Of a DNA stretch of 42,021 bases, positions 33,401 to 42,021 are shown piece after piece. The notes below the pieces were generated by a model, which saw nothing but the letters and a program-made list of their open reading frames with translations, searched no databases and was not told where the DNA came from. The translations under genes were made by a program, and so were the position numbers. The stretch is from Deltaproteobacteria bacterium (lineage in GTDB: Bacteria > Desulfobacterota > Binatia > Bin18), in NCBI GenBank assembly GCA_016874775.1, contig VGTJ01000026.1, positions 1 through 42,021 of the forward strand, written 5' to 3'. The stretch's first letter is position 1. Each line of letters opens with the position of its first letter.

Positions 33401-33971
33401 TGATCTTCTCCTGCTCGGGAAGGTGGTTGGCTTGAATCTCAATATAGAAGCGATCATCGAAAATCGCGGCATACTCTTCCGCAGCTTGGCGAGCGAGGTG
33501 TTCTTTGCCTACTAACATGGCCCGTGCGACTTCGCCGCTCAAACAACCTGATAGCGCAATGATCCCTGTGTTATGCTCACGCATCAGTTCCTTATCGATA
33601 CGTGGCTTGCGATAGAAGCCGTCAGTAAAACCGGCAGAAACCAGACGGCATAAGTTACGATAGCCATCAAGGTTCATCGCTAACAAGATAAGATGAAAAT
33701 TACCGCCGTGTTCATGTTCATCTGCACCAGAGCCACCACTGTGATCGAGTCGGCTTTTAGGTGCAACATACACCTCACAGCCAACAATAGGTTTCACACC
33801 ATGCTGCGCTGCGGTCCGATAGAACTCGATCGCCCCAAACATGTTGCCATGATCGGTCATCGCCACCGCAGGCATGCCATGTTTCTCCACCTGGGGCATC
33901 AGGTTCTTAATCTTATTGGCGCCATCTAACAGACTAAACTGCGTGTGCAGATGTAGATGAACGAAACTCAT
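30495..33971 (-). CDS. dnaE: DNA polymerase III alpha subunit
   Basis: A 1158-residue replicative polymerase. I prefer ATG 33971 (GAGGTAGG upstream) giving [18 protein letters not shown], the standard PHP-domain start; an in-frame GTG lies six codons earlier. The PHP domain occupies about residues 1-270. Catalytic Asp residues are in [12 protein letters not shown], with the thumb and fingers around it; [19 protein letters not shown] and [20 protein letters not shown] are typical. A helix-hairpin-helix and an OB domain ([20 protein letters not shown]) follow. It is of the DnaE1 type and length. It is upstream of hflX and downstream of guaA. Confidence 0.98.
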   Translation of the reverse strand: MSFVHLHLHTQFSLLDGANKIKNLMPQVEKHGMPAVAMTDHGNMFGAIEFYRTAAQHGVKPIVGCEVYVAPKSRLDHSGGSGADEHEHGGNFHLILLAMNLDGYRNLCRLVSAGFTDGFYRKPRIDKELMREHNTGIIALSGCLSGEVARAMLVGKEHLARQAAEEYAAIFDDRFYIEIQANHLPEQEKINPALIELSRQLALPLVATNDCHYLKAEDAEAHEVLLCVQSGKVWSDEKRWRFGTNQLYVKSPEEMLAEFSHCPEAIANTVEVASRCNLELSFGNFLFPVYDVPKKETLEEALKKKARAGLEERFEQIRAYTPEWNAEKEQEYYDRLEFELQVIEKMGFSGYFLIVSDFIGYAKSQGIPVGPGRGSAAGCLVAYSTKITDVDPIRYQLLFERFLNPGRKSMPDIDVDFCFERRDEVIRYIKEKYGSDKVAQIITFGTLKGKQAIKDVGRVLEFSYGDTDRIAKLYPAPKQGKDFPLEAAMEMEPRLRELRDKGDKEKKLFDYALKLEGLLRHASKHAAGIVISPAPLVEHIPLFVDKEGNVLTQYSGPDVDTIGLIKFDFLGLKTLTLLDDTVKRIKKSRGVDVDLSTLRIDDKKTYQDLTRGETVGVFQMEGSGIRKLITQLKPSSFEDIIAVIALFRPGPLDSGAAEQFIKRKHGKEQISYSHKLLEPVLKETYGVTIYQEQVMQIAQVLAGYSLEDADNLRRAMGKKKKEVMQEERARFLKGTTNQKIPEKLAGEIFDQMETFAAYGFNKSHAAAYALISYQTAYLKSHYPQEFMAALMSLEMGDTNKTYKNIAECRLQDIPVLPPDVHESDEGFTVSGETIRFGLGAVKGIGSKAIEAMQVARQDGPFTDLHEFCSRVRGSQVNKRVLESLVKCGALDSFKVSRAQLFAEIEPAMKKADQEAKGESNANQLGLFASLPTKNGNGRAELPKIEEWSDTDKLKNERETLGFFITGHPLDKYVGRLHGVVSLTTESLGTRQHQEKVKLAGVVHSLKLKNNKKGDRYATFTLEDKEGVVEVIVWPEAYRQHEATIHADQPVCLSGTLDVDEDRCQVIANEVVPLESVATNEVKQVHIQVPADVATREDMVALKDVLQQHLGNCQTYLHLLRPDYTETIIALPQDLSVAPTRAMLVAVERLFGSGVASFR

Positions 33972-34004
33972 TGTACCTACCTCACTCAACCCCGCCGAAT
34001 CCGA

Positions 34005-34100
34005 GAAACGGGGAAACGGTGAATCGGAGATTTAGAGAGAGGGCTTTCTCTTCTTTTCTCCGGTTCTCCCATTCTCCGGTTCTCCGGTTCTGTTCGTCAA
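34005..34100. repeat. CTCCGGTT-word iterated inverted repeat
   Basis: GAGAAACGGGGAAACGGTGA and CTCCGGTTCTCCCATTCTCC lie on either side of the guaA-dnaE gap, with repeated CTCCGGTTCT words. Same style as the other word-iterated intergenic repeats. Confidence 0.6.
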
Positions 34101-34107
34101 TCGCTAG

Positions 34108-35637
34108 TTACTCCCACTCTATAGTTGCCGGTGGCTTCGACGAGATGTCGTACACCACCCGATTCACTCCACGGACTTCATTCACAATGCGGCTGGAGAT
34201 CTTGCCAAGGACATCATACGGCAAACGCGCCCAGTCGGCAGTCATACCATCCACACTTTCGACGGCTCGTAACGCAATCACATTTTCGTAGGTTCGCTCG
34301 TCGCCCATCACGCCAACGGTTTTGACAGGTAGGAGTACGGCAAACGCTTGCCACACTTTATCGTACAGCCCTGCCGCACGAATTTCCGCTTCGACAATAG
34401 CATCCGCCGCACGCAAGATCGTCAGATGCTCAGGTTCGACTGGCCCGAGAATACGAATGGCGAGGCCTGGTCCCGGAAACGGCTGGCGGCCAATGATTTC
34501 CTCTGGTAGCCCCAGCAAGCGCCCCAGCACGCGTCCTTCGTCTTTGAACAATTCGCGTAACGGCTCGATCAATTCCAAACGCATCCGTTCAGGCAGCCCA
34601 CCCACGTTGTGATGGCTCTTAATCGTCGCCGATGGTCCTTTGAACGACACCGACTCGATCACATCTGGATAGAGCGTACCCTGTGCAAGAAAGCGAACAT
34701 TTTTAAGACTATGAGCCGCCTCATCAAACACCTCAATGAAGGTATGGCCGATGATGCGCCGTTTCTGCTCCGGGTCTTCGATACCAGCCAGCTTGCTGAG
34801 AAACCGCTGCGTCGCATCTACATGACGCAGATTGAGTCCAAGCTTCGAAAAGACAGAAACAACTTGTTCTGCTTCATCTTTGCGCAGCAGGCCGTTATCG
34901 ACAAAGACACACGTGAGCTGATTGCCGATCGCTCTGTGAATCAACAAGGCGACAACGGCGGAATCCACCCCACCACTCAGCCCACATACGACCTGTTGAT
35001 CTCCCACTCGTTTACGAATCTTCTCGGTCTCACGCTCGATGAATCCTGCCATCGTCCAATCGGGCGTGCACTGGCAAATACGAAACAAGAAGTTCTTGAG
35101 GATCTCGCGACCACGCTCAGTATGGACAACTTCAGGATGAAACTGCAAGCTGAAGAAGCGGCCCGTCTGGTCCCGCGAGGCGGCAATCGGCGAGTTGGCG
35201 GAATGCGCCAAGATTTTCCACCCTGGCGGCAGAGATTCCATCTTGTCGCCGTGGCTCATCCACACGCGAGTTTCAGCGGTCGCTGAGAATCCGGCAAACA
35301 AGTCTGCGGTATCGTCAATAACAACTTGCGCAGAGCCAAACTCCCGTCGGTCTGCTTGCGCAACCGAGCCACCGGTCAACTGATACAACACCCCCATGCC
35401 ATAGCAGATGCCCAGGAACGGCACGGACACATCGAGGACGCGTGCGTCCATCATCGGTGCATCTTTGGCATAGACGCTCGCTGGCCCGCCAGAAAGGATA
35501 ATGCCCTCCGGTTGTAACTTTTTGATACGTTCAAGCGACAGGTTGTAGGGGTGAATCTCGCAATAGACGTTCGCCTCACGCACCCGGCGAGCGATGAGTT
35601 GGGTGTATTGGCTGCCAAAGTCGAGGATAAGAATCAT
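34108..35637 (-). CDS. guaA: GMP synthase (glutamine-hydrolysing)
   Basis: A 509-residue product. Class I glutamine amidotransferase domain first: nucleophile Cys in FLGICYGMG, His and Glu in LQFHPEV. The ATP pyrophosphatase domain has the P-loop [10 protein letters not shown] at about residue 220, and the dimer domain ends [16 protein letters not shown]. It turns XMP to GMP. It is downstream of guaB (110 bases), which makes XMP, so the two steps of GMP synthesis are together. The intergenic gap carries another word-iterated repeat. Confidence 0.98.
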   Translation of the reverse strand: MILILDFGSQYTQLIARRVREANVYCEIHPYNLSLERIKKLQPEGIILSGGPASVYAKDAPMMDARVLDVSVPFLGICYGMGVLYQLTGGSVAQADRREFGSAQVVIDDTADLFAGFSATAETRVWMSHGDKMESLPPGWKILAHSANSPIAASRDQTGRFFSLQFHPEVVHTERGREILKNFLFRICQCTPDWTMAGFIERETEKIRKRVGDQQVVCGLSGGVDSAVVALLIHRAIGNQLTCVFVDNGLLRKDEAEQVVSVFSKLGLNLRHVDATQRFLSKLAGIEDPEQKRRIIGHTFIEVFDEAAHSLKNVRFLAQGTLYPDVIESVSFKGPSATIKSHHNVGGLPERMRLELIEPLRELFKDEGRVLGRLLGLPEEIIGRQPFPGPGLAIRILGPVEPEHLTILRAADAIVEAEIRAAGLYDKVWQAFAVLLPVKTVGVMGDERTYENVIALRAVESVDGMTADWARLPYDVLGKISSRIVNEVRGVNRVVYDISSKPPATIEWE

Positions 35638-35644
35638 GACTACA

Positions 35645-35740
35645 CTAGCATTCAGCTTTCAGCGATCAGCTTTCAGCTTCTGAGGAGATTTTGCAATCGG
35701 CCACTTTTGGCTGACTGCTGAAGGCTGAGCGCTGACAGCT
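35645..35740. repeat. TCAGC-word iterated inverted repeat
   Basis: CATTCAGCTTTCAGCGATCA on the left and GCTGAAGGCTGAGCGCTGAC on the right are word-level inverse copies between guaB and guaA, part of the same transcript. Confidence 0.7.
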
Positions 35741-35747
35741 ATTTTTT

Positions 35748-37229
<1,482 letters not shown>

Positions 37230-37243
37230 TCACCGGCAGATGC

Positions 37244-37278
37244 AAAAAAGCCCATCTACTTTGTGGAAGACGGGCTTT
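37244..37278 (-). terminator. Intrinsic terminator in the guaB leader (attenuator candidate)
   Basis: On the minus strand: AAAGCCCGTCT, loop, AGATGGGCTTT and a run of six Ts. The stem is 11 pairs with one G-T. It ends 27 bases before the guaB ATG. The upstream gene points the other way, so no minus-strand transcript other than that of guaB would use it. Confidence 0.7.
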
Positions 37279-37315
37279 GGGTTCGTTCGTTCGTACGGGG
37301 TCACTGTCATGGCTT

Positions 37316-37344
37316 TTCTTAACAAACCCCTACAAATTTGACAA
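37316..37344 (-). promoter_or_regulatory. Sigma-70 promoter candidate for guaB
   Basis: TTGTCA (37339-37344) and TAAGAA (37316-37321) on the minus strand are 17 bases apart. Predicted start near 37309 would give a leader of about 90 bases that contains the terminator at 37244-37278. Confidence 0.45.
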
Positions 37345-37473
37345 GCCGCACGCCTCACCTACAAGATGTAGTAGGTCGTGACCCTTTTTGGGCATCGCTG
37401 AACTTGCGATTCATGGCACGATCGTGGTAGGCAAATAGAAACCAGTTGACTCGTGACCACTGCGCGGAGGGCT

Positions 37474-37686
37474 ATGCATATCGATATCAGTTGTAAGAAA
37501 TGTGGCCAACGACAGCGGGTCGACATTGGCAGACCGAAGAATGCGGATCTTGAGGAATATTTGCATTTGCTGCGCGAACGCCTGACCCATAAGCCCAGCT
37601 TTGAGTGTTTTGGTGGTCACTTTGAATTCGCGCCTCCGCTCCCACAGTTTTGGGAGATTCATTGGGATACCCTGACGCAAGAGTAA
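37474..37686 (+). CDS. Small CxxC protein of unknown function
   Basis: A 70-residue product. ATG 37474 follows GGAGGG and opens MHIDISCKKCGQRQRVDIG, with one CxxC pair, followed by ADLEEYLHLLRERLTHKP and an aromatic-rich end FEFAPPLPQFWEIHWDT. One CxxC alone could make half a zinc ribbon, perhaps as a dimer. I do not recognise the family. It is divergent from guaB and about 85 bases upstream of the LeuA-domain gene, so may be cotranscribed with it. Confidence 0.6.
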   Translation: MHIDISCKKCGQRQRVDIGRPKNADLEEYLHLLRERLTHKPSFECFGGHFEFAPPLPQFWEIHWDTLTQE

Positions 37687-37770
37687 GGCACTACAGAATT
37701 AACTGTAGGAATCTCGTCCACTTCCGATGGTTACAAACAGAATAATGGAGTTTACTGCAACGGAGTCATC

Positions 37771-38262
37771 ATGACAGATCGGCACGTCCCAGCCACAGAG
37801 TTTTTTGATGCCGCCACTGCACCGCAGGCGTCACATGAGGTCGAGCGTTGGAGAGGCAATCCGATGTACAACCCGCCCTTTCGCGTCATTCGGTGGCGCG
37901 TGGTGGACGAGGAATGGAATGGACGTAGTGCCATCGACGCAGTTGTCGTCGTAGAGATCGACGGCCATGAAGCGTTTGGTGCTGCCCAAGGCGTTGGTGG
38001 AGTCAACGCGCTTGATAAAGCCTTGCAGCGCGTGTTAATCGAACATTTCCCGTTTATTGAAGGCGTGCGGGTCATGGAGTCGTATACCCATCGTGGTGGC
38101 GAAGGAACAGCGGCAGAAGTCGTCTCAGTACAAAAGTTTAGCGACGGCCGTCACCAATGGAGCACGATGCGTAAGTCACGCGACTTGCTCGCCTCGGCCT
38201 GGATGGCGCTGGTGGATGGCTATGAGTGGATTATCACTAATAGTTTGCGGAAAAAGCCCTGA
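37771..38262 (+). CDS. Stand-alone LeuA/CimA-type allosteric domain protein
   Basis: A 163-residue product. It resembles the C-terminal regulatory (dimerisation) domain of 2-isopropylmalate and citramalate synthases: FRVIRWRVVDEE..., AVVVVEIDGHEAFGAAQGVG, NALDKALQRVLIEHFP, VRVMESYTHRGGEGTAAEVV, QWSTMRKSRDLLASAWMALV. The last segment matches the family's W.TVGVS.NII.ASW.AL pattern. There is no catalytic TIM barrel upstream. In full enzymes this domain binds leucine or isoleucine for feedback. Here it might regulate a separate synthase or serve another amino-acid sensing role; this is inference. A weak GGAG precedes ATG 37771. It lies 61 bases before the selenoprotein gene. Confidence 0.75.
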   Translation: MTDRHVPATEFFDAATAPQASHEVERWRGNPMYNPPFRVIRWRVVDEEWNGRSAIDAVVVVEIDGHEAFGAAQGVGGVNALDKALQRVLIEHFPFIEGVRVMESYTHRGGEGTAAEVVSVQKFSDGRHQWSTMRKSRDLLASAWMALVDGYEWIITNSLRKKP

Positions 38263-38323
38263 GCAGGATTGCGGTTTTAGGCGTCGTTTGAGTTATGATT
38301 TTTTTTGAGGAGGAGCGGAACGT

Positions 38324-38674
38324 ATGGCGGGAACGGTTGACTGGTACTATCATCGCCCTGGGTGAGTGACCTGTGGCAAGACGCAAGAGTTTCTTGCGAA
38401 GAAAAGCATCTCGGCAAAAACCCTCGTCGATGCGCGCAAAGAGCGTATTGGTCCAGACGCAGCCCTCAAACTCACTCACGAGGTATCCGAAGTTATCGCA
38501 GCAAAAGGAAAGAAAGTTGTTCGCTTTCGTCTCGACAAAGATAAACCGAGTCGTGAAGAATTGCTCGCGGTAATGATTGGTCCTTCGGGAAACCTGCGTG
38601 CGCCAACCGTGCGCAAAGGGAAAAAACTACTGATCGGCTTTGAACCTGGAGCATACGAAGAGGTGCTCGGGTAA
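38324..38674 (+). CDS. ArsC-family selenoprotein with in-frame UGA (Sec14)
   Basis: With TGA 38363-38365 read as selenocysteine, ATG 38324 (after GAGGAGGAG) opens a 116-residue protein: MAGTVDWYYHRPGU, then VTCGKTQEFLAKKSISAKTL, VDARKERIGPDAAL and a tail ending in VRKGKKLLIGFEPGAYEEVL. The UxxC motif sits where thioredoxin-fold ArsC-like proteins have their redox Cys. ArsC-family (seleno)proteins are an established group with this WYYHRK-G-U/C start; the reaction is thought to be thiol-disulfide exchange, partner unknown. Just downstream is a SECIS-like hairpin. The alternative, starting at GTG 38366, would lose the first strand and the redox residue. Sec machinery lies outside the window. 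Confidence 0.8.
38382..38398 (+). promoter_or_regulatory. SECIS-like hairpin after the UGA codon
   Basis: CGCAAGA (38382-38388), loop GTT, TCTTGCG (38392-38398): seven perfect pairs. The loop begins 24 bases after the UGA and its first base is G. This fits the published bacterial SECIS pattern (UGA-to-loop gap of about 16-37, small loop, G among the first two bases). Confidence 0.6.
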
Positions 38675-38743
38675 GAGACGATTCTCATTTCTGATTTCCA
38701 CTGCCTGATTGCCAATCCGAGTAAAGGGGATAGAATTCAGGAC

Positions 38744-39355
38744 ATGGCAGCAGTCGTACAGACTTTGGCAACCGAGGGGTGTCCTTCCGAACCTCATACT
38801 CGCCTGTGGACTTGTGTTGAGTATTACGAGATGGCGGAAAAGGGCGTGTTTCGCCCAGGGGAACATGTAGAGCTTATCGGAGGAAGAATTATCGCGATGA
38901 GTCCACAAAACAGTCCACATGCAACCAGCGTACTCCTTGCTTACGAAGCTTTACGGACGCTGTTCGCTTCTGGCTGTGTCTTGCGAATGCAATTACCTTT
39001 GAATCTTTCTCCCTTTTCGCAACCAGAACCTGATATCGCAGTTGTCAAAGGCTCAGTTCGAGATTACGCCGCAGCCCATCCAGCAACAGCCCTGCTCGTT
39101 GTCGAAGTTGCAGAGTCCACTCTTGCTTTCGATCGTGGCGAAAAATCCAGCCTCTATGCCAGTGCCGATATCCAGGAATATTGGGTGCTGAATTTAGTCG
39201 ATCGACGCTTAGAAGTTTTTCGCGATCCGATCCCCATGCCCAATCAGCCGCACGGACACGCGTATCGCACCTGCACGTTTTATCTCGCGACAGATGCGGT
39301 AACGCCATTGGCTGCGCCGCACGGAAGCATCTCGGTTGCGGATCTTTTACCGTGA
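38744..39355 (+). CDS. Uma2-family (DUF820) putative endonuclease
   Basis: A 203-residue product. The family's PD-(D/E)XK core is visible: VEYYEMAEKGVFRPGEHVELIGGRIIAMSP, then QPEPDIAVVKGS with the catalytic Asp, LLVVEVAESTLAFDRGEKSSLYASADIQEYWVLNL with Glu and Lys, and RRLEVFRDP. Uma2 proteins are abundant in cyanobacteria, Chloroflexi and some other phyla and often occur alone; their role is unsettled. There is no toxin-antitoxin partner visible. Confidence 0.9.
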   Translation: MAAVVQTLATEGCPSEPHTRLWTCVEYYEMAEKGVFRPGEHVELIGGRIIAMSPQNSPHATSVLLAYEALRTLFASGCVLRMQLPLNLSPFSQPEPDIAVVKGSVRDYAAAHPATALLVVEVAESTLAFDRGEKSSLYASADIQEYWVLNLVDRRLEVFRDPIPMPNQPHGHAYRTCTFYLATDAVTPLAAPHGSISVADLLP

Positions 39356-39493
39356 AGAAAGTAGTCAGCATTCAGTAGTCAGTAGAGAAAAAGGAATAAT
39401 GTGATGCTGCCTCTTCATTCTCCCATGCTGGCTACTGGCTACTTGTTTTCCCATGCTGACTTCTGGCTACTCTGCCTCCGTGCTGGCTACCGA
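39356..39493. repeat. TAGTCAGC/GGCTACT word-iterated repeat
   Basis: AGTAGTCAGCATTCAGTAGT on the left faces GCTGGCTACTGGCTACTTGT and GCTGGCTACCGACTACTTCT on the right. It fills the gap between the convergent Uma2 and nitroreductase genes and could help end both transcripts. Confidence 0.65.
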
Positions 39494-40144
39494 CTACTTC
39501 TTAAACGCCTTCCCCCACTGATCCACACACGCCACTTCCTCAACCGCCATGCGGGTCACTGGCCCGAACTTGCCACGCGGATACCCAATCGGAATCAGCG
39601 CGTAGGTGTTCACATCATCAGGCAGTTTGAGAATGGGTTTAAGGTCATCCTCATACAGCGAAGCAACGGTGGTCAACGTCGCGCCCAGTCCGTGGGCTCG
39701 ACAAGCTAACAGGATGTTTTGTACCGCCGGATAAATGCTCGATCCAGACAACCGCGACAGCTTCGCCGCTAGCGCTGGAGGCATCGGTCGTTCTTTCAGA
39801 CAGGCAATGATGAGCACTGGCGCTTCGGCCAAATGCTCAGCCAGGTGCGTCGCGGCATCAAGAATGCCACGCAGTTTCTGTTCACCCAGATGCGTAGGCG
39901 CAGGACGATTACGGTACATCGACTGTGCATCCCCCCACCCCTTTTGGTAGACCTTTTGGATCTGTTTCTTCACCTCGGGATCTTTGACGACCAGGAACCG
40001 CCAGTGTTGGTTGTTCCCACCACTCGGGGCACGAATCGCTGCATCGAGAATCTGGTGGATTACATCGTCAGGAACAGGGTCCGTTTTCAAATGACGCAAG
40101 CTCCGCGTCGAAAACATTGCTTCAAACAGTCCAAGTTCAGCCAT
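39494..40144 (-). CDS. Nitroreductase-family FMN protein
   Basis: A 216-residue product; ATG 40144 follows AAAGGAGA, better than longer in-frame starts. FSTRSLRHLKTDPVPDD...ILDAAIRAPSGGNNQHWRFLVV is the FMN-binding start of the family. Later, IYPAVQNILLACRAHGLGATLTT and LIPIGYPRGKFGPV supply the second FMN site. Members reduce nitro groups, flavins, quinones or iodotyrosine using NAD(P)H as homodimers. The substrate is unknown. The TRS...AxRAPSG arrangement is shared with BluB-like and nitroreductase proteins; BluB's further signature is not evident. Confidence 0.9.
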   Translation of the reverse strand: MAELGLFEAMFSTRSLRHLKTDPVPDDVIHQILDAAIRAPSGGNNQHWRFLVVKDPEVKKQIQKVYQKGWGDAQSMYRNRPAPTHLGEQKLRGILDAATHLAEHLAEAPVLIIACLKERPMPPALAAKLSRLSGSSIYPAVQNILLACRAHGLGATLTTVASLYEDDLKPILKLPDDVNTYALIPIGYPRGKFGPVTRMAVEEVACVDQWGKAFKK

Positions 40145-40357
40145 ATGAGGGTCTCCTTTCATAGTCAGCCGTCTAGTCTCTATGTCCCGCACCCCACTCA
40201 CAACTGGAACAGGGAATGGCAGCACTAGATTAGCCAGCCACAATCATATACAAGTCGCTACGTAGCAGTGTTTGCCAGGCTGTGCATTGTGCGGATCGCC
40301 TATGCGCCTGTCAAATCAGCAGACGCAACAGGCGGCATTCATAAGCGAGGAGGACAG

Positions 40358-41284
40358 ATGAAACGGTGGTCCGTTGTCACGAGCATACTCACAATGCTGT
40401 TGGTCAGTACGGTCGGTTGTGGTCCATCGGGAACGAGCCTCACAGCGCAGCAACTCAAAGAACAGAACCAGGACGCGAAATATGTTGAGATTGATGGCGT
40501 CTCATTGCACTATCGCCAGGACGGACTCGGCAAGCCGCTCATTTTTCTGCACGGTTTTCTCACATCGTCAAACATCTGGCGCAGTATCAGCCCTGGGCTC
40601 ACCTATGGCAACACGATCTATGCGCTCGATCTAATGGGCTCAGGGCTCTCAGAAAAACCGCAGAATCAGGTATACAGCATCGACACCTATGTCACCCAGC
40701 TCAGTAAGTTTATTGATGGGTTTCATCTTGAGAATCCCATTATCGTTGGGCATGGCATCGGCGGTTCCATCGCTACTGTGTATGCCATTCGTAACCCAGG
40801 GAAAGTGCGCAAGCTTGCGCTTCTGAATACCCCCCTCCACCCCGGCCATTCAGCCCCCGGTCTCTGGCTCCTGAAGATCCCACTGGTAGGTGGCACGCTC
40901 ACCGGAGACTGGTTTTTACAACGCACGCTCCGCGGTGGTGTCGATAAACCCAAATCGATGTCAGATTCAGTAATGAATGATTATCTGAAAGTCTTCCAGA
41001 ATGATCCTGGTGCGCGGGTGGCGTTGCTCAAACAAGTGAAAGAACTGAACCTCGATTCAGTATTAAAAAGTGAAGCCATCCCCAATCTGGCCCAACTCAA
41101 AATTCCAACGCAACTGATCTGGGGCGATCGAGATACGTACGTACCACTGGACGAAGGAAAAAAGATTAAGGAAACTGTATCAACCGCAGATTTGTACGTT
41201 GTTCTGGGAACCGGACATTACCCCACCGAGGAACGACCAGAGGACGTCCGGCAACGGTTGAAGGATTTCATTGACCAGCAGTAG
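40358..41284 (+). CDS. Alpha/beta hydrolase lipoprotein lacking the nucleophile Ser
   Basis: A 308-residue product from ATG 40358 (AGGAGGA upstream). It has a lipoprotein-type signal (SILTMLLVSTVGC), so it is likely membrane anchored. The fold is clear: oxyanion region IFLHGFLTSSNIW, elbow VGHGIGGSIATVYA, acid LIWGDRDTYVP, and a His in GTGHYPTEERPE. The elbow is G-H-G-I-G, where the family has G-x-S-x-G; the Ser codon has become GGC (Gly), one base from AGC. Classical hydrolysis should be lost, unless another residue serves. The rest is well conserved, so it may be a binding protein or use a different chemistry. The neighbours give no clue. Confidence 0.85.
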   Translation: MKRWSVVTSILTMLLVSTVGCGPSGTSLTAQQLKEQNQDAKYVEIDGVSLHYRQDGLGKPLIFLHGFLTSSNIWRSISPGLTYGNTIYALDLMGSGLSEKPQNQVYSIDTYVTQLSKFIDGFHLENPIIVGHGIGGSIATVYAIRNPGKVRKLALLNTPLHPGHSAPGLWLLKIPLVGGTLTGDWFLQRTLRGGVDKPKSMSDSVMNDYLKVFQNDPGARVALLKQVKELNLDSVLKSEAIPNLAQLKIPTQLIWGDRDTYVPLDEGKKIKETVSTADLYVVLGTGHYPTEERPEDVRQRLKDFIDQQ

Positions 41285-41801
41285 CTCAGTGTTTTGGTGC
41301 TAAGCACACTACAATGCGTAGCCAATTCTTGTCTTTGTCATTCCGACAAAGGCGTACGCCCAAACACACTCCCCTGGTGAGGATCGTTGGCTCTTGTCAC
41401 TGCTGGATAAGCCAGCGGTGACGGGCCTTTCCAGAAGAACGATGTCCCCGTTCTTACCACCTGTAAAAATTCGCGCAAAAAAACTTGCACTTCTAGTCCT
41501 TTTGGGCTATAAGGCGCGACATTAAGAAAGTCGTCCTTTAGGGGTTTTGCTGTTGACATAGGGTCTCTACAGCATTGATTGTGGGCATTCGACGACTTCG
41601 GTGGTAACGACAGCGACGTGAAGACAGCGCCGGATTCGCATCCAAGCGGAAACGACAGGGAGTGTCTTCTAGCGGGAAAGGGGGAAGTGGCGCACAAGTA
41701 GTGAACACCACTGCATTTTTCATTGAAATAGCAGGGCATGGAGAGATCTATTTCACTTCTATCGCAAATGATTTCTTTAGGGGTAAGGAGGGCAGTTATA
41801 C
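41285..41801. other. Intergenic region without a confident gene
   Basis: Over 500 bases. A minus-strand open frame crosses it (about 73 codons from ATG 41562, or longer) but has no ribosome site or recognisable motif, and overlaps the start of the exported protein at 41802. A hairpin at 41396-41422 is the only structure noted. Confidence 0.5.
41396..41422. terminator. Stem-loop downstream of the hydrolase gene
   Basis: GTCACTGCTGG, loop ATAAG, CCAGCGGTGAC: 11 pairs with one T-G. Followed by GGGCCTTTCC, so no clean T-run. It lies 112 bases after the hydrolase stop and may be part of a terminator or another palindromic element. Confidence 0.4.
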
Positions 41802-42021
41802 ATGAGGACAACTCGTAGAATACAAATAACAATTCTGAGCGCTTTGCTCGGTGTCGCTACCCTACTTGGGATAGTATCATCGTCATTCGCCTCAACACGT
41901 ATCGGTAACGCGGAACTACAGATGTGGTACCGCATGCGCCATACGTTTCATTCAAACGGCGGAGATAACCTCAACTGGGTACAGTGGCGTAACGAAGTCT
42001 ATTTCTGGTTCATTTACGATA
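41802..42021 (+). CDS. Exported protein, N-terminal part, cut by window edge
   Basis: ATG 41802 follows TAAGGAGGG at good spacing. The first 30 residues form a signal peptide (MRTTRRIQITILSALLGVAT...SSSFAS). The mature part begins TRIGNAELQMWYRMRHTFHS, then NWVQWRNEVYFWFIYD, alternating hydrophobic and polar residues as in outer membrane beta-barrels. It resembles the start of DUF1302-type outer membrane proteins, but only 73 codons are visible, so this is tentative. Confidence 0.7.
   Translation, partial: MRTTRRIQITILSALLGVATLLGIVSSSFASTRIGNAELQMWYRMRHTFHSNGGDNLNWVQWRNEVYFWFIYD

Noticed and set aside
37233-37310. Leader peptide ORF (26 codons from ATG 37310) before guaB
   Set aside because: The ATG falls at the predicted transcription start with no ribosome site, and there is no run of regulatory codons, so a peptide-based attenuator is not supported.
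38366-38674. A conventional 102-residue protein starting at GTG 38366
   Set aside because: It starts one codon after the TGA, loses the first strand and the redox residue, and lacks a ribosome site of its own, while the upstream ATG has a strong one and in-frame family sequence.
41338-41832. Minus-strand open frame of up to 164 codons
   Set aside because: No ribosome site, no recognisable motif, and it overlaps the well-supported start of an exported protein on the plus strand.

Overview
The window carries no rRNA or tRNA, so taxonomy rests on gene content. A caa3-type oxidase operon with two short subunit III genes, a quinol-dependent NO reductase, a Gram-negative-style lipoyl/pyruvate dehydrogenase block, a lipobox hydrolase, Baeyer-Villiger monooxygenases and many palindromic intergenic repeats suggest a free-living, aerobic or microaerobic bacterium of the 'deltaproteobacterial' type (Binatota-, Entotheonella- or Desulfobacterota-like). 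This is inference. GC is moderate.

Layout. (1) 1-2802: the edge of an IS5-like element has cut off a Baeyer-Villiger monooxygenase; a second, intact one diverges from it. (2) 2977-10062: a Cys-rich membrane protein, a luciferase-like monooxygenase remnant, a monoheme cytochrome c, a cytochrome oxidase operon (35-aa peptide, coxB, coxA, coxC1, coxD, coxC2, small CSVCF protein; minus strand) and a diheme cytochrome c with an odd CX3CH heme site. (3) 10063-16027: a receiver-like protein, a sigma-54 activator, a quinol NO reductase gene broken by a one-base frameshift and by a small TTAA-flanked element, an 800-bp nest of palindromic repeats, and a CBS-domain protein. I see five GG-N10-GC sigma-54 promoter candidates here and in region 2, each close upstream of a gene; I propose one regulon driven by the local activator. 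(4) 16321-17550: sulfide:quinone oxidoreductase. (5) 17556-37217: about 20 kb on the minus strand with M48 protease, lipA, lipB, lpdA, pdhC, rnhB, a methyltransferase, an SDR, a lipid kinase, HMG-CoA reductase, a diiron protein, a pgsA-like gene, hflX, dnaE, guaA and guaB; a leader terminator precedes guaB. (6) 37474-42021: a CxxC mini-protein, a stand-alone LeuA/CimA regulatory domain, an ArsC-family selenoprotein with in-frame UGA and a SECIS-like hairpin, a Uma2 protein, a nitroreductase, an alpha/beta hydrolase lacking its nucleophile serine, and the start of an exported protein.

How they fit together. The oxidase, cytochromes, NO reductase and SQR form a respiratory/detoxification block feeding electrons to O2 and NO. 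lipB-lipA make the lipoyl cofactor used by pdhC and lpdA next door. guaB-guaA form the GMP branch. The most notable items are the hidden selenoprotein (38324-38674), the sigma-54 cluster, and the element inserted in norZ, whose removal in silico restores a different reading frame for the C-terminus.
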